DNA of 11,339 nt from an uncultured Bacilli bacterium (GTDB taxonomy: Bacteria > Bacillota_I > Bacilli_A > ML615J-28 > CAG-698): NCBI GenBank assembly GCA_947627395.1, contig CANQVW010000042.1, positions 1 to 11,339 of the forward strand. The letters run 5' to 3'. Below are positions 1-6,939 of the stretch, piece by piece (position 1 is the first letter of the stretch; every line of letters starts with the position of its first letter). The notes beneath the pieces are model-generated. The model ran no database searches. It worked only from the letters and a program-made list of their open reading frames with translations, and was not told where the DNA came from. The position numbers and the translations under genes are program-made.

Positions 1-4
1 GAAT

Positions 5-12
5 AAAGGAGG
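5..12 (+). promoter_or_regulatory. Ribosome binding site of metK (decides the start)
   Basis: AAAGGAGG lies 2 nt before the ATG at 15 and 8 nt before the ATG at 21. The second spacing is normal for a Shine-Dalgarno site and the first is too short, so translation most likely begins at 21. The promoter and any leader of metK lie outside the window. Confidence 0.75.
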
Positions 13-20
13 ATATGAAA

Positions 21-1169
21 ATGAAAGAAAAAGTTTTTTTTACATCTGAATCTGTCACAGAAGGTCATCCAGATAAAATTTGTGACAAAATCGCAGATAG
101 TATTTTAGATGAATTTTTAAAACAAGACAAAAATGCACATGTAGCTTGTGAAGTGACAGCAACGACAGGATTGGTCATGGTCATGGGAGAAGTTACAGCT
201 GAAGCCTATGTGGATATTCAAGGTGTTGTACGAAATGTTGTTAATGAAATTGGATACAATCGTGGCAAAATTGGATTTGACGCTGAAAATTTAGCCGTAC
301 TTGTTAGTTTGGATGAACAATCTAAAGATATAGCCATGGGTGTTAAAGAAGACGAAGGAGCAGGAGATCAAGGGATGATGTTTGGCTTTGCTTCCAATGA
401 AACCGATGAATATATGCCAGCACCTATTATGTTTGCCCATCGTTTAACTAGAAGACTAACTGAATGTCGTAAACAAGGTCTTGTTGATTATTTAAGACCT
501 GATGGAAAAGCACAAGTGACAGTTGAATATCAAGATGGAAAAGTCGCAAGAATTGACAGTATTGTTCTATCTACACAGCATAGTGAAATGGTTGATGTTG
601 AAGAATTAAGAACATTTGTGAAAAAAGAAGTCATTCAAAAAGTAATTCCATCTCATCTTTTAGATGAACATACTACTTGTTTTATCAATCCAACAGGAAG
701 ATTTGTCATCGGGGGTCCTAAAGGAGATAGTGGACTTACGGGCAGAAAAATCATTGTGGATACCTATGTTGGATACGCAAGACACGGAGGAGGAGCTTTT
801 AGTGGAAAAGACCCTTCCAAAGTGGATCGTAGTGCTGCCTACATGGCAAGATATATTGCGAAAAATCTTGTTGCTGCAGGATATGCAGATAAACTAGAAA
901 TCGGCTTAAGTTATGCTATTGGTGTCAGTGAACCCACTTCCATCATGGTCACAGATTATGGAACAGCCAAGACAACAACTGAAAAAATCATTCAAGCCAT
1001 TCGTACTTTCTTCCCATTAACACCAAAAGGAATGATTCAGTATTTAGATCTTAGAAGACCAATTTATAGTAAAACAACTAACTATGGACATTTTGGTAAA
1101 ATTAATGAAGGATTACCTTGGGAAGAATTAGATAAAGTAGAAGAATTAAAAGAGTTTTTACATCGTTAG
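21..1169 (+). CDS. metK: S-adenosylmethionine synthetase (methionine adenosyltransferase)
   Basis: Cytosolic enzyme that makes S-adenosylmethionine from methionine and ATP, the methyl and radical donor for the cell. The 382-residue product has the usual family length. Visible hallmarks, numbered from the ATG at 21, are GHPDK (15-19, with the ATP-binding histidine), GAGDQG (113-118), the KGDSGLTGRK stretch (234-243) and the glycine-rich signature HGGGAFSGKD (255-264), followed by the conserved PSKVDRSAAY. An in-frame ATG at 15 would add two residues but sits too close to the Shine-Dalgarno. Odd point: the motif normally read as DTYGG is DTYVG here, with valine at residue 250 (bases 768-770). 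The thioesterase gene begins 10 bp downstream, so the two are probably co-transcribed. Assignment is very secure; the valine is seen directly and its effect is unknown. Confidence 0.98.
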   Translation: MKEKVFFTSESVTEGHPDKICDKIADSILDEFLKQDKNAHVACEVTATTGLVMVMGEVTAEAYVDIQGVVRNVVNEIGYNRGKIGFDAENLAVLVSLDEQSKDIAMGVKEDEGAGDQGMMFGFASNETDEYMPAPIMFAHRLTRRLTECRKQGLVDYLRPDGKAQVTVEYQDGKVARIDSIVLSTQHSEMVDVEELRTFVKKEVIQKVIPSHLLDEHTTCFINPTGRFVIGGPKGDSGLTGRKIIVDTYVGYARHGGGAFSGKDPSKVDRSAAYMARYIAKNLVAAGYADKLEIGLSYAIGVSEPTSIMVTDYGTAKTTTEKIIQAIRTFFPLTPKGMIQYLDLRRPIYSKTTNYGHFGKINEGLPWEELDKVEELKEFLHR

Positions 1170-1179
1170 GAATTAAAAT

Positions 1180-1914
1180 ATGAATGAACAAATATTAGAA
1201 ATGCAAAGAAACTTTTATTTAACAGCAGGATGTTTTGACCAATATGATCGTTTAAAACCGTATGCTATATTAGATTTTTTTCAAGAAATAGCAGGAATCC
1301 ACGCGGATGTCCTAGGAATTGGGTATGAACCATTAGTCGAAAAAGGACTCGCATGGATTATTGTATCTAATCGAATAATCATAGATCAAAATCCTAAAGC
1401 ATCAGAGAAGGTGATTGTGAAAACATGGCCCAAAGCACCAGGAAAAGTAGACTATGAACGACATTACTCCATGGAAAATGAACAAGGAGAAATCATAGCA
1501 CGTGGTGTAGGTCGTTGGTGCTTGGTAGATATTCATTCTAAATCCATCAATCGAAGAGAAAAGATACAATATCCAGGAATTATTTTAGAAAAAAATGCCA
1601 TTGAAAATCCTTCATTTCGATTACATCCGATTTCTAAAGAGGAAAGTATTTTTTCTTATCAACACATTGTTCATGAAGCAGATTTAGATCATTATCATCA
1701 TACCAATAATGCAAAATATGCCGATATGATATTAAATGCTTTAAACTTACCCTCCTCTACTTGGTTTTATGATTATAAGATTGCTCATGTTCATGAAGCA
1801 CCCTTAGGAAGTAAAATAGATATTTACAAAAAAGAAGAAGAAAATCAAATTTGTTTAACAGGATATTTAGAAGATGGCGAGATTTGTTTTAATGCTAGTT
1901 GCCAGTTAAAATAA
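1180..1914 (+). CDS. Acyl-ACP thioesterase (FatA/FatB-like, PF01643-type)
   Basis: Predicted to hydrolyse acyl-acyl carrier protein, releasing free fatty acids from fatty acid synthesis in the cytosol. The 244-residue product fits the bacterial family, which consists of two tandem hot-dog folds. The N-terminal half has the hot-dog helix region (about 27-58, with DFFQEIAGIHADVLGIGY) and the strand IIVSNRIII. The second half carries the catalytic-type stretch D170-x3-H174-T-N176-N177-x2-Y180, resembling the DxxxHxNN(x)Y of plant and bacterial acyl-ACP thioesterases. No signal peptide or membrane segment is seen. It starts 10 bp after metK, with AGGA overlapping the metK stop codon region, so it is probably second in that operon. 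Such enzymes are common in anaerobic Bacillota, where released fatty acids can be recycled to acyl-phosphate; that specific use is inference. Chain-length specificity cannot be read from the sequence. Confidence 0.88.
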   Translation: MNEQILEMQRNFYLTAGCFDQYDRLKPYAILDFFQEIAGIHADVLGIGYEPLVEKGLAWIIVSNRIIIDQNPKASEKVIVKTWPKAPGKVDYERHYSMENEQGEIIARGVGRWCLVDIHSKSINRREKIQYPGIILEKNAIENPSFRLHPISKEESIFSYQHIVHEADLDHYHHTNNAKYADMILNALNLPSSTWFYDYKIAHVHEAPLGSKIDIYKKEEENQICLTGYLEDGEICFNASCQLK

Positions 1915-1933
1915 AAAAGAGGCTTTATGCCTC
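1913..1933 (-). terminator. Intrinsic terminator of the radical SAM gene
   Basis: Read on the minus strand, GAGGC-ATAAA-GCCTC forms a 5-bp GC-rich stem followed by six T residues (the A run at 1913-1918). The stem begins inside the TGA stop codon (1932-1934) of the minus-strand gene. The plus-strand thioesterase stop lies within its far edge, so the convergent genes share this junction. Confidence 0.75.
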
Positions 1934-2864
1934 AATAAAGAAGTTTACATCCTTGAATGTAACTTCTTTTTTTCATTTCTTTATCGATTTCATTCATAAT
2001 AACCCATTTTTTAAGGCCCCAGGTTGGCTCAATTAATAAATTTTTAGGCGCATCTCCATTAATTCGATGAACTACAATATCTTTTCTTAAATAAGCCATT
2101 TGTTCACAAGTAATATCTACATATTGTTCTAAAGAAAGCAAAGGAAAAGGTTGTTTTAAATAAGATTCTCCCAAAGGAGTATTTTTAAGTAAGAAAAGAG
2201 AATGTATTTTAATTCCTTCAATATCTTGCGTGCTTAAATATTGAACTGTTTGAATCATCATTTCTTTAGTTTCATTTGGAAGTCCATTAATAATATGAAC
2301 AATCACTTCAATATGTTTTTCTCTAAGGTCTTGAATTGCTTTTTCAAAAATAGGAAGAAGATAACCACGATGTATTTCTTCTGCCGTTTTTTCATGAATG
2401 GTTTGCAATCCAAGCTCAACCCAAACAGGAATTCTTTGATTTAGCTCACCTAAATATTGAATGACCTCTCTACTTAATGAATCAGGTCTTGTTGCAATGG
2501 ATAAGGCAACAATATTTGGATCTAAAAGAATAGCCTCCTCAAATAAACTCTTTAATTTAGATAAAGGTCCATAAGTATTGGTATTGGCTTGAAAGTAAGC
2601 AATATATTTTGCATCATTCCATTTTAAATGAATGATTTTACGAACTTCATCAAATTGTTCTTTTAAACTTTTTTCTTTTGACCCAGCGAATTCCCCACTC
2701 CCATTGGGAGAACAAAAGGTACAGCCTGTTGTTCCTACCGTTCCATCACGATTTGGACAAGAAAAATTTCCATTTAAAGCTACTTTAAAAACTTTTGATT
2801 GAAATCTTTCCTTTAAATAAAAATCTAAAGTATAATATCGATGTTGGTTATTTATATAGTTCAT
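1932..2864 (-). CDS. Radical SAM protein, YtqA/YhcC family (TIGR01212-like)
   Basis: Radical SAM enzyme of the Elp3-related YtqA/YhcC family, 310 residues, cytosolic. The cluster-binding cysteines are C36, C48 and C51 (C-x11-C-x2-C) in the family's characteristic CPNRDGT...GCTFC context, followed by a glycine-rich GSGEFAG. Further conserved stretches are YFQANTNTYGP (SAM-barrel strand region), IATRPD, WVELGLQT and HIINGLP, all typical of this family. In Bacillus, YtqA has been linked to modification of the tRNA wobble uridine (the mnm5 side chain); applying this here is inference, and the usual methyltransferase partner YtqB/MnmM is not next to it. The start is supported by a TAAGGAAA ribosome binding site 6 nt upstream on the minus strand. 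The gene is transcribed alone, divergent from the AGCS transporter and convergent with the metK unit, whose terminator is embedded in its 3' end. It consumes the SAM that MetK makes. Confidence 0.92.
   Translation of the reverse strand: MNYINNQHRYYTLDFYLKERFQSKVFKVALNGNFSCPNRDGTVGTTGCTFCSPNGSGEFAGSKEKSLKEQFDEVRKIIHLKWNDAKYIAYFQANTNTYGPLSKLKSLFEEAILLDPNIVALSIATRPDSLSREVIQYLGELNQRIPVWVELGLQTIHEKTAEEIHRGYLLPIFEKAIQDLREKHIEVIVHIINGLPNETKEMMIQTVQYLSTQDIEGIKIHSLFLLKNTPLGESYLKQPFPLLSLEQYVDITCEQMAYLRKDIVVHRINGDAPKNLLIEPTWGLKKWVIMNEIDKEMKKRSYIQGCKLLY
1937..1973 (+). terminator. Intrinsic terminator of the metK-thioesterase unit
   Basis: The arms at 1937-1950 and 1957-1969 pair over 13 bp, with a single bulged T at 1946 and a 6-nt loop, followed by a T run ending at 1973. 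The hairpin lies wholly within the last codons of the opposite-strand radical SAM gene, whose C-terminal residues it therefore partly dictates. Confidence 0.8.
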
Positions 2865-2886
2865 AGTTTTTCCTTATTCCATTTCC

Positions 2887-2915
2887 ATTTTAACACGTTT
2901 TTATTGATAAGTAAA
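2887..2915 (-). promoter_or_regulatory. Probable sigma-A promoter of the radical SAM gene
   Basis: On the minus strand, TTTACT (plus coordinates 2910-2915) and TAAAAT (2887-2892) are separated by 17 nt. TG one base before the -10 box makes it an extended -10. It lies about 22 bp upstream of the start codon. Confidence 0.5.
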
Positions 2916-2947
2916 GAAAGAAATGGAATAAAAAGACATTCTTCCTA

Positions 2948-2953
2948 TATAAT
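2948..2953 (+). promoter_or_regulatory. Probable -10 box of the AGCS transporter gene
   Basis: A perfect TATAAT stands 21 bp before the ATG at 2975, with a GGAG ribosome binding site (2963-2966) between them. No good -35 hexamer is visible at 16-18 bp spacing; TGGAAT at 2924-2929 is the nearest. The promoter may therefore be weak or activator-dependent. Confidence 0.45.
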
Positions 2954-2974
2954 GTAATTAGTGGAGACTATTGT

Positions 2975-4216
2975 ATGATTCAAGGAATATTGCTTATTTT
3001 TTTCTTTCTTTCCATTTTTTATAGTTTTAAATATCATTTTGTGCAACTTAAGTTTATCAAAGAGAGTAAAAAAGCTTTACAGAATAAAAGTAGTTATGTA
3101 ACATTTTTACTTTCTTTAGGGGCTCATATTGGAGCAGGAAATATTGTTGGGGTGACAACAGCACTCATTCTAGGCGGACCTGGTACACTATTTTGGATGA
3201 TCATCACAACCATTTGTACAACTATTTTTTCTTTAATGGAAAATACTTTAGGACTTCATTATCAAATTAAAGTAGAAGAGGAATATAGAGGGGGAAGTTG
3301 TTACTACATTCATCAAGGTTTACATTTACCATGGTTAGCCATTCTTTTTTGTATCTTCTTAGTTTTATCAAGTACTATTTTTTTTAGTCCTATTCAAGTA
3401 AATGCACTCAGTGAATCCATTCTATATTTATTTCCTATTCCTAAAATATCTATCTTTATAGGACTTGTTCTTTTTTCCATCTTAATTATTTTTAGAGGAA
3501 CAAAGTCAATATTAAAATTTATCGAAATGGTAGTTCCTTTAATGACCATCCTTTTTTTCGGAATTTCAGTCACTGCCATTTTAATGAAATGGCAAATGAT
3601 TCCTTCTGTTTTAAAACTAATTATGAAAGATGCAATGAATATCAAAGCAGGAAGTATTGGCGTGGTAATGATAGGAATAAAAAGAAGTCTTTTTTCGAAT
3701 GAAGCAGGACTTGGAACAGCTCCATCCATTAATAGCAGAAGTCAAGTCCAAAGAAATATATCCCAAGGATACTTACAAGTTTTAGCTTGCTTTATTGATA
3801 CTGTTTTAATGTGCACATTACTTGGAATATTCATTTTGATTTATGGAATGGATGTTTCAAATTATCAAGGTGCTGATTTATCTATAGATATTTTTTCATA
3901 TGTATTAGGATCTTTTGGAAAATATATAGGATCTTTCTTTTTATTTACTTTTTCTCTTGCAACAATTGTAAGTAGTTTTTATTCAGGGGAAAGTAATATG
4001 CTTTATTTATCTAAATTTCATTCTGTTCCAATGAAATTATCTAAAATGATTTATAAAATTCTTTTCCTTATCGGATTAGGATTGGGAGTTTTTTTAAAAA
4101 ATTATTTTGTTTGGAATTTAGTAGATTATGGACTGATTAGTCTTGGACTCATTCATTTATTTGTTTTAATTCGCTTAGAAAAAGAATTTCAAATGGAATT
4201 ACATGTCCCATTGTAA
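2975..4216 (+). CDS. AGCS-family amino acid:cation (sodium/alanine) symporter
   Basis: Integral membrane transporter predicted to import a small amino acid such as alanine or glycine with sodium or protons. Family signatures are present: GAGNIVGV (53-60) followed by LGGPGTLFWM, the RGTKSI/EMVVPLM region in the middle, and the highly conserved SNEAGLGTAP (241-250). About ten hydrophobic helices follow one another along the chain. At 413 residues it is somewhat shorter than the usual 440-490. The deficit is mainly at the N-terminus, where only about 50 residues precede the first signature, with no obvious upstream in-frame extension. The GGAG site at 2963-2966 fits the ATG at 2975. It stands alone, divergent from the radical SAM gene. 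No clear terminator follows; the 6S RNA promoter starts 18 bp after its stop. The family call is secure, the substrate is not. Confidence 0.9.
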   Translation: MIQGILLIFFFLSIFYSFKYHFVQLKFIKESKKALQNKSSYVTFLLSLGAHIGAGNIVGVTTALILGGPGTLFWMIITTICTTIFSLMENTLGLHYQIKVEEEYRGGSCYYIHQGLHLPWLAILFCIFLVLSSTIFFSPIQVNALSESILYLFPIPKISIFIGLVLFSILIIFRGTKSILKFIEMVVPLMTILFFGISVTAILMKWQMIPSVLKLIMKDAMNIKAGSIGVVMIGIKRSLFSNEAGLGTAPSINSRSQVQRNISQGYLQVLACFIDTVLMCTLLGIFILIYGMDVSNYQGADLSIDIFSYVLGSFGKYIGSFFLFTFSLATIVSSFYSGESNMLYLSKFHSVPMKLSKMIYKILFLIGLGLGVFLKNYFVWNLVDYGLISLGLIHLFVLIRLEKEFQMELHVPL

Positions 4217-4234
4217 AATGGATTAATTTTCCTA

Positions 4235-4263
4235 TTGACAATTTATCTAAAATCCATTATACT
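4235..4263 (+). promoter_or_regulatory. Sigma-A promoter of the 6S-like RNA
   Basis: TTGACA (4235-4240), a 17-nt spacer and TATACT (4258-4263) make one of the best promoters in the window. The expected transcription start is at about 4267-4270, exactly where the closing stem of the RNA begins. An 8-bp inverted repeat (AATGGATT 4217-4224, AATCCATT 4251-4258) brackets the -35 box, but it may be chance. Confidence 0.85.
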
Positions 4264-4267
4264 TTTA

Positions 4268-4447
4268 TTGCCTGGAGAGTTCGCGTTTGTACATATATGC
4301 GAACCGAACAAAATTACATAGGGAGTTGAGGCGTATCTGGCGTGAATGCTCGTATTTATACAAGAATCCCGATGCTACGCAAAAAGAGATTCCCACCTTA
4401 GCGTGAACGAAGGTTCACATCCGTATTAACGACTTTCTGGGTATTTC
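4268..4447 (+). ncRNA. ssrS: 6S RNA
   Basis: This stretch encodes no protein but has the architecture of 6S RNA, which binds sigma70/sigma-A RNA polymerase by mimicking an open promoter. A terminal stem pairs 4269-4281 with 4431-4443 over 13 bp, including several G-U pairs. The interior is a long irregular rod, with GCGTA (4331-4335) able to pair with TACGC (4376-4380). On the 3' side of the central bubble a perfect small hairpin, GTGAAC-GAAG-GTTCAC (4403-4418), follows the sequence TTCCCACCTTA. From memory this closely resembles the TTCACCTTGAACCAAGGGTTCAAG segment of E. coli 6S RNA, and the 5' GAGAGTTCGC resembles its GAGATGTTCGC. The length of about 176-180 nt is right. It has its own promoter and terminator. 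It is not a T-box for argS: no AGGGTGG antiterminator motif is seen. A second 6S paralogue elsewhere cannot be excluded. Confidence 0.82.
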
Positions 4448-4470
4448 TGTTGTTTTAATAAATGGTTGTA

Positions 4471-4497
4471 TAGGTAGATATTTCTACCTATTTTTTT
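4471..4497 (+). terminator. Intrinsic terminator of the 6S-like RNA
   Basis: TAGGTAGA (4471-4478) pairs perfectly with TCTACCTA (4483-4490) around a 4-nt loop, followed by seven T residues (4491-4497). It lies 28 nt beyond the closing stem, implying a precursor trimmed at its 3' end or a longer transcript. It insulates argS from the 6S promoter. Confidence 0.88.
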
Positions 4498-4543
4498 ATG
4501 AAATCAGTTCATTTAAAAGAATCTATAAAATGAGAAATAAGAC

Positions 4544-4572
4544 TTTATAAAATATGAAATGTATGATATAAT
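4544..4572 (+). promoter_or_regulatory. Promoter of the argS operon (argues for the start at 4592)
   Basis: A perfect TATAAT at 4567-4572 with extended -10 TGa (4564-4566) has TTTATA (4544-4549) 17 bp upstream as a weak -35. Transcription would start near 4579, downstream of the in-frame ATG at 4559. Translation must then begin at the ATG at 4592, with a leader of only about 12 nt carrying a poor Shine-Dalgarno (GGGTG). Confidence 0.65.
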
Positions 4573-4591
4573 AATAGTAACGGGTGTAGAA

Positions 4592-6226
4592 ATGATAGAA
4601 GAAATTTTAGAACAATTAAAAGAACAATTCAAACAAATTCTAAAAAATATGGGAGTAGAAGAAGAACTCGATATCTTCTTTGAAGTTCCTAAAGATCCTT
4701 CTTTTGGCGATTATTCCACAAATCTCTCTATGCGTTTAGCTAAAATTTTAAAGAAAAATCCTGTAACAATTGCTCAAGAAATCATTGAGCAATTGAATCT
4801 TCAAGAAAATCATTTAGAAAAATGTGAAGTAGCAGGACAGGGATTTATGAATTTCTTTTTAGATAAAACGTATTTAATGAATGTTGTCTTTCAGATTTTG
4901 AAAGAAAAAGAACATTATGGAGATGCTCAAATTGGAAAACAAAAGAAAGTCAATATTGAATTTGTTAGTGCAAATCCAACAGGTTATTTGCATATAGGAC
5001 ATTGCCGTGGAGCAGCTTATGGAGATTCATTAGCAAGAATCTATCAAAAAGTTGGATATATTGTTTCCAAAGAACATTATGTAAATGATGCTGGAAATCA
5101 AATCCACCATTTAACTGAAAGTATTTATTTAAGATACAAAGAATTATTTGGTATTCCGATTACTCTAGGGGAGGATGATTATCATGGCCAAGAAATCATC
5201 AGTATTGCAAAAAGTATTCGAGAAGACGTGGGAGATCGCTATTTAAAAGAGGACGGGTACGATTATTTTCGTCAATACGGTGTAAATTACTTATTAAATG
5301 GTCTTAAAAAGGATTTAGAAGATTTTCATGTTTCTTTTGATACATGGTTTAGTGAAAAAAGTTTATATGATAGTGGAGCTGTTCAAAAGACATTGCATTT
5401 TTAGAAAGAAAAAGGATATACCTATGAAAGTGATGGAGCATTATGGTTAAAAACAACAGCCTATGGAGATGAAAAAGATCGTGTCCTTGTAAAAAGTGAT
5501 GGATCTTTAACCTATTTCACTCCTGATATTGCTTATCATGCCAATAAATTAAGTAGAGGATATGATCATTTGATTGATGTACTTGGAGCTGATCATCATG
5601 GATATATTCAAAGATTAAAAGCTGCTATTGCCTATGTTGGGGGAAATCCTGATTTAATTGATGTGGAAATATTACAAATGGTTCGTGTGATTCAGGATGG
5701 AAAAGAAATTAAAATGAGTAAACGTAGTGGAAAAGCCATTACCATGCGTGATTTAATTGATGAAGTGGGTACAGATGCCCTTCGTTTCCTATTTGTCAGT
5801 AAATCCCTTTCTACTCACATGGATTTAGATTTAGACTTAGCTGTAAAACAGTCTAATGAAAATCCAGTATATTACGCACAATACGCCTATGCAAGAATTG
5901 CAAGCTTGTTTAGAAGTATTCGCCATTCATATCACGTAGCTACATCATTTACTCATATTGATGTTACAAAATTTAGTCGATTGATACTTGTTTTGTTACA
6001 ATATCCACAAGTTGTAACAGAAGCAGCAGAAAAACGTATTCCTCATAAAATATGTCAATATGTTTTAAATTTAGCTTCTGCATTACATAGTTATTATAAT
6101 GATGAAAAAATTCTAACGGATCAAGAAGAAGAAGTTAATGAAAAATTAACGATATTAAAATCAGTTCAAATTGTAATTCAAAATGCATTACAATTAATCG
6201 GTGTTGATGTCAAGGAGGAAATGTAA
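4592..6226 (+). CDS. argS: Arginyl-tRNA synthetase, interrupted by an in-frame TAG
   Basis: Class I synthetase that charges tRNA-Arg in the cytosol. Read through the TAG at 5402-5404 the frame gives 544 residues, close to the usual 550-560. Domains: N-terminal Add-1 tRNA-binding domain (about 1-85), Rossmann catalytic core with HIGH (134-137) after SANPTGYL, KMSKR (374-378), and the DALR anticodon-binding domain to the C-terminus. The amber is codon 271, inside the catalytic core. Reading resumes in the same frame directly after it with KEKGYTYESDGALWLKTT, normal ArgRS sequence, so nothing is missing except one residue. By family pattern that residue is probably leucine (TTG to TAG, one base). 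No ATG restart lies close downstream; the first in-frame alternative, TTG at 5570, would lose about 55 residues. Either a nonsense mutation, suppression, or a sequencing error explains it. The next gene starts immediately after its stop codon. Confidence 0.93.
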
Positions 6227-6931
6227 ATGAAAAAAAGTCTTTTAAAGTATATGTGGTTATGGGAGTTTATTGCTGCCGCTTTCGTTTTAGTGATGGGAAT
6301 TGTGTGTGTTGTTGAAAGTAATTTCTTATATACAATTGTTGGTGTAATATTTGTTATTCTAGGAGTTATGAGATTTATTCCCTTAATTAGAACCACGGAA
6401 GATAAATTACTTCGTTGGTTTTACGCAATTGAGTTAATCGCAGATATTGTTGCTGGTGCTCTACTTCTTTATTTTGGTATTCATGATAAGGATAATGATT
6501 TTCTGAAAAAGAGTATTGGTTATTTTGTAGGTGGAATCATTTATTTGCGTGGTTTTGTTTATTTTTTTGCAACCAGTGTAAGACATGAAAAATATGATTT
6601 ATTTCAATTCTTTTTACACATTGTTTTATTAACATTAGGTGCTATTATCATCGGTCGTGGTGGCTTCTCATTAAATCAATTAAGTTGGTTCCTATTTGCT
6701 ATTGCTGTTTTAAGCGCTTTGTTTGTAATTTATCAAGGGTGTCGAGGATATCGCAATTATCGTAATGAGTACTTTGCCCAAAGTAAAACGAAGAAAAAGA
6801 CAAAGAAAAAAGATGAAACAAAAGAAATGCCTACGAGTGATGAAATTAAAGATCAACAAGAAATTCATACTGATATCATTGTTCCAAATAATGAGAAGAA
6901 AGATGAAAACCATACTCAATTAAATGCATAG
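6227..6931 (+). CDS. DUF308/HdeD-like six-helix membrane protein with charged C-terminal tail
   Basis: Function unknown. The 234-residue product has six hydrophobic helices (about 12-29, 33-54, 64-84, 96-116, 126-144, 151-170) in the paired-hairpin layout of DUF308/HdeD-type proteins. A hydrophilic tail of about 60 residues follows, starting with a lysine-rich stretch (KTKKKTKKK, 187-195) and then acidic and asparagine-rich. By the positive-inside rule the tail is probably cytoplasmic and could touch nucleic acid or membrane lipid, which is inference. No signal peptide or enzymatic motif is seen. The ATG directly abuts the argS stop codon, with AAGGAGG (6212-6218) inside the end of argS. The M42 peptidase follows with an 8-bp gap, so the three genes are very likely one operon. 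The family call is by topology and general resemblance only; HdeD proteins of enterobacteria act in acid resistance, which need not apply here. Confidence 0.7.
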   Translation: MKKSLLKYMWLWEFIAAAFVLVMGIVCVVESNFLYTIVGVIFVILGVMRFIPLIRTTEDKLLRWFYAIELIADIVAGALLLYFGIHDKDNDFLKKSIGYFVGGIIYLRGFVYFFATSVRHEKYDLFQFFLHIVLLTLGAIIIGRGGFSLNQLSWFLFAIAVLSALFVIYQGCRGYRNYRNEYFAQSKTKKKTKKKDETKEMPTSDEIKDQQEIHTDIIVPNNEKKDENHTQLNA

Positions 6932-6939
6932 GAGGTTAT

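Noticed and set aside
664..897. Short open frame inside metK
   Set aside because: It lies in another frame of a fully conserved gene and resembles no protein.
2241..2444. Plus-strand open frame opposite the radical SAM gene
   Set aside because: It is a shadow of the conserved minus-strand gene, with biased composition and no ribosome binding site.
3394..3729. 111-codon minus-strand open frame opposite the AGCS transporter
   Set aside because: It is antisense to conserved transmembrane and signature segments of the transporter, which explain the sequence.
4217..4258. 8-bp inverted repeat AATGGATT / AATCCATT around the 6S promoter as an operator
   Set aside because: The arms are 26 nt apart and AT-rich; a chance match is likely and 6S RNA promoters are usually constitutive.
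4268..4560. T-box or other riboswitch controlling argS
   Set aside because: No AGGGTGG-type antiterminator or specifier arrangement is seen; the element ends in its own terminator and argS has its own promoter downstream. 6S RNA explains the structure better.
4559..4591. Upstream ATG giving an 11-residue N-terminal extension of ArgRS
   Set aside because: The extended -10 TATAAT at 4567-4572 lies inside this stretch, so it would not be on the transcript; family proteins begin near the ATG at 4592.
5570..6226. A separate gene starting at TTG 5570
   Set aside because: The frame is the same as the upstream ArgRS part and the intervening 5405-5569 encodes normal ArgRS sequence; it is the C-terminal half of one gene interrupted by a TAG.
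6178..6919. Two minus-strand open frames opposite the end of argS and the DUF308 gene
   Set aside because: They are shadows of the plus-strand coding frames, with no ribosome binding sites or recognisable content.
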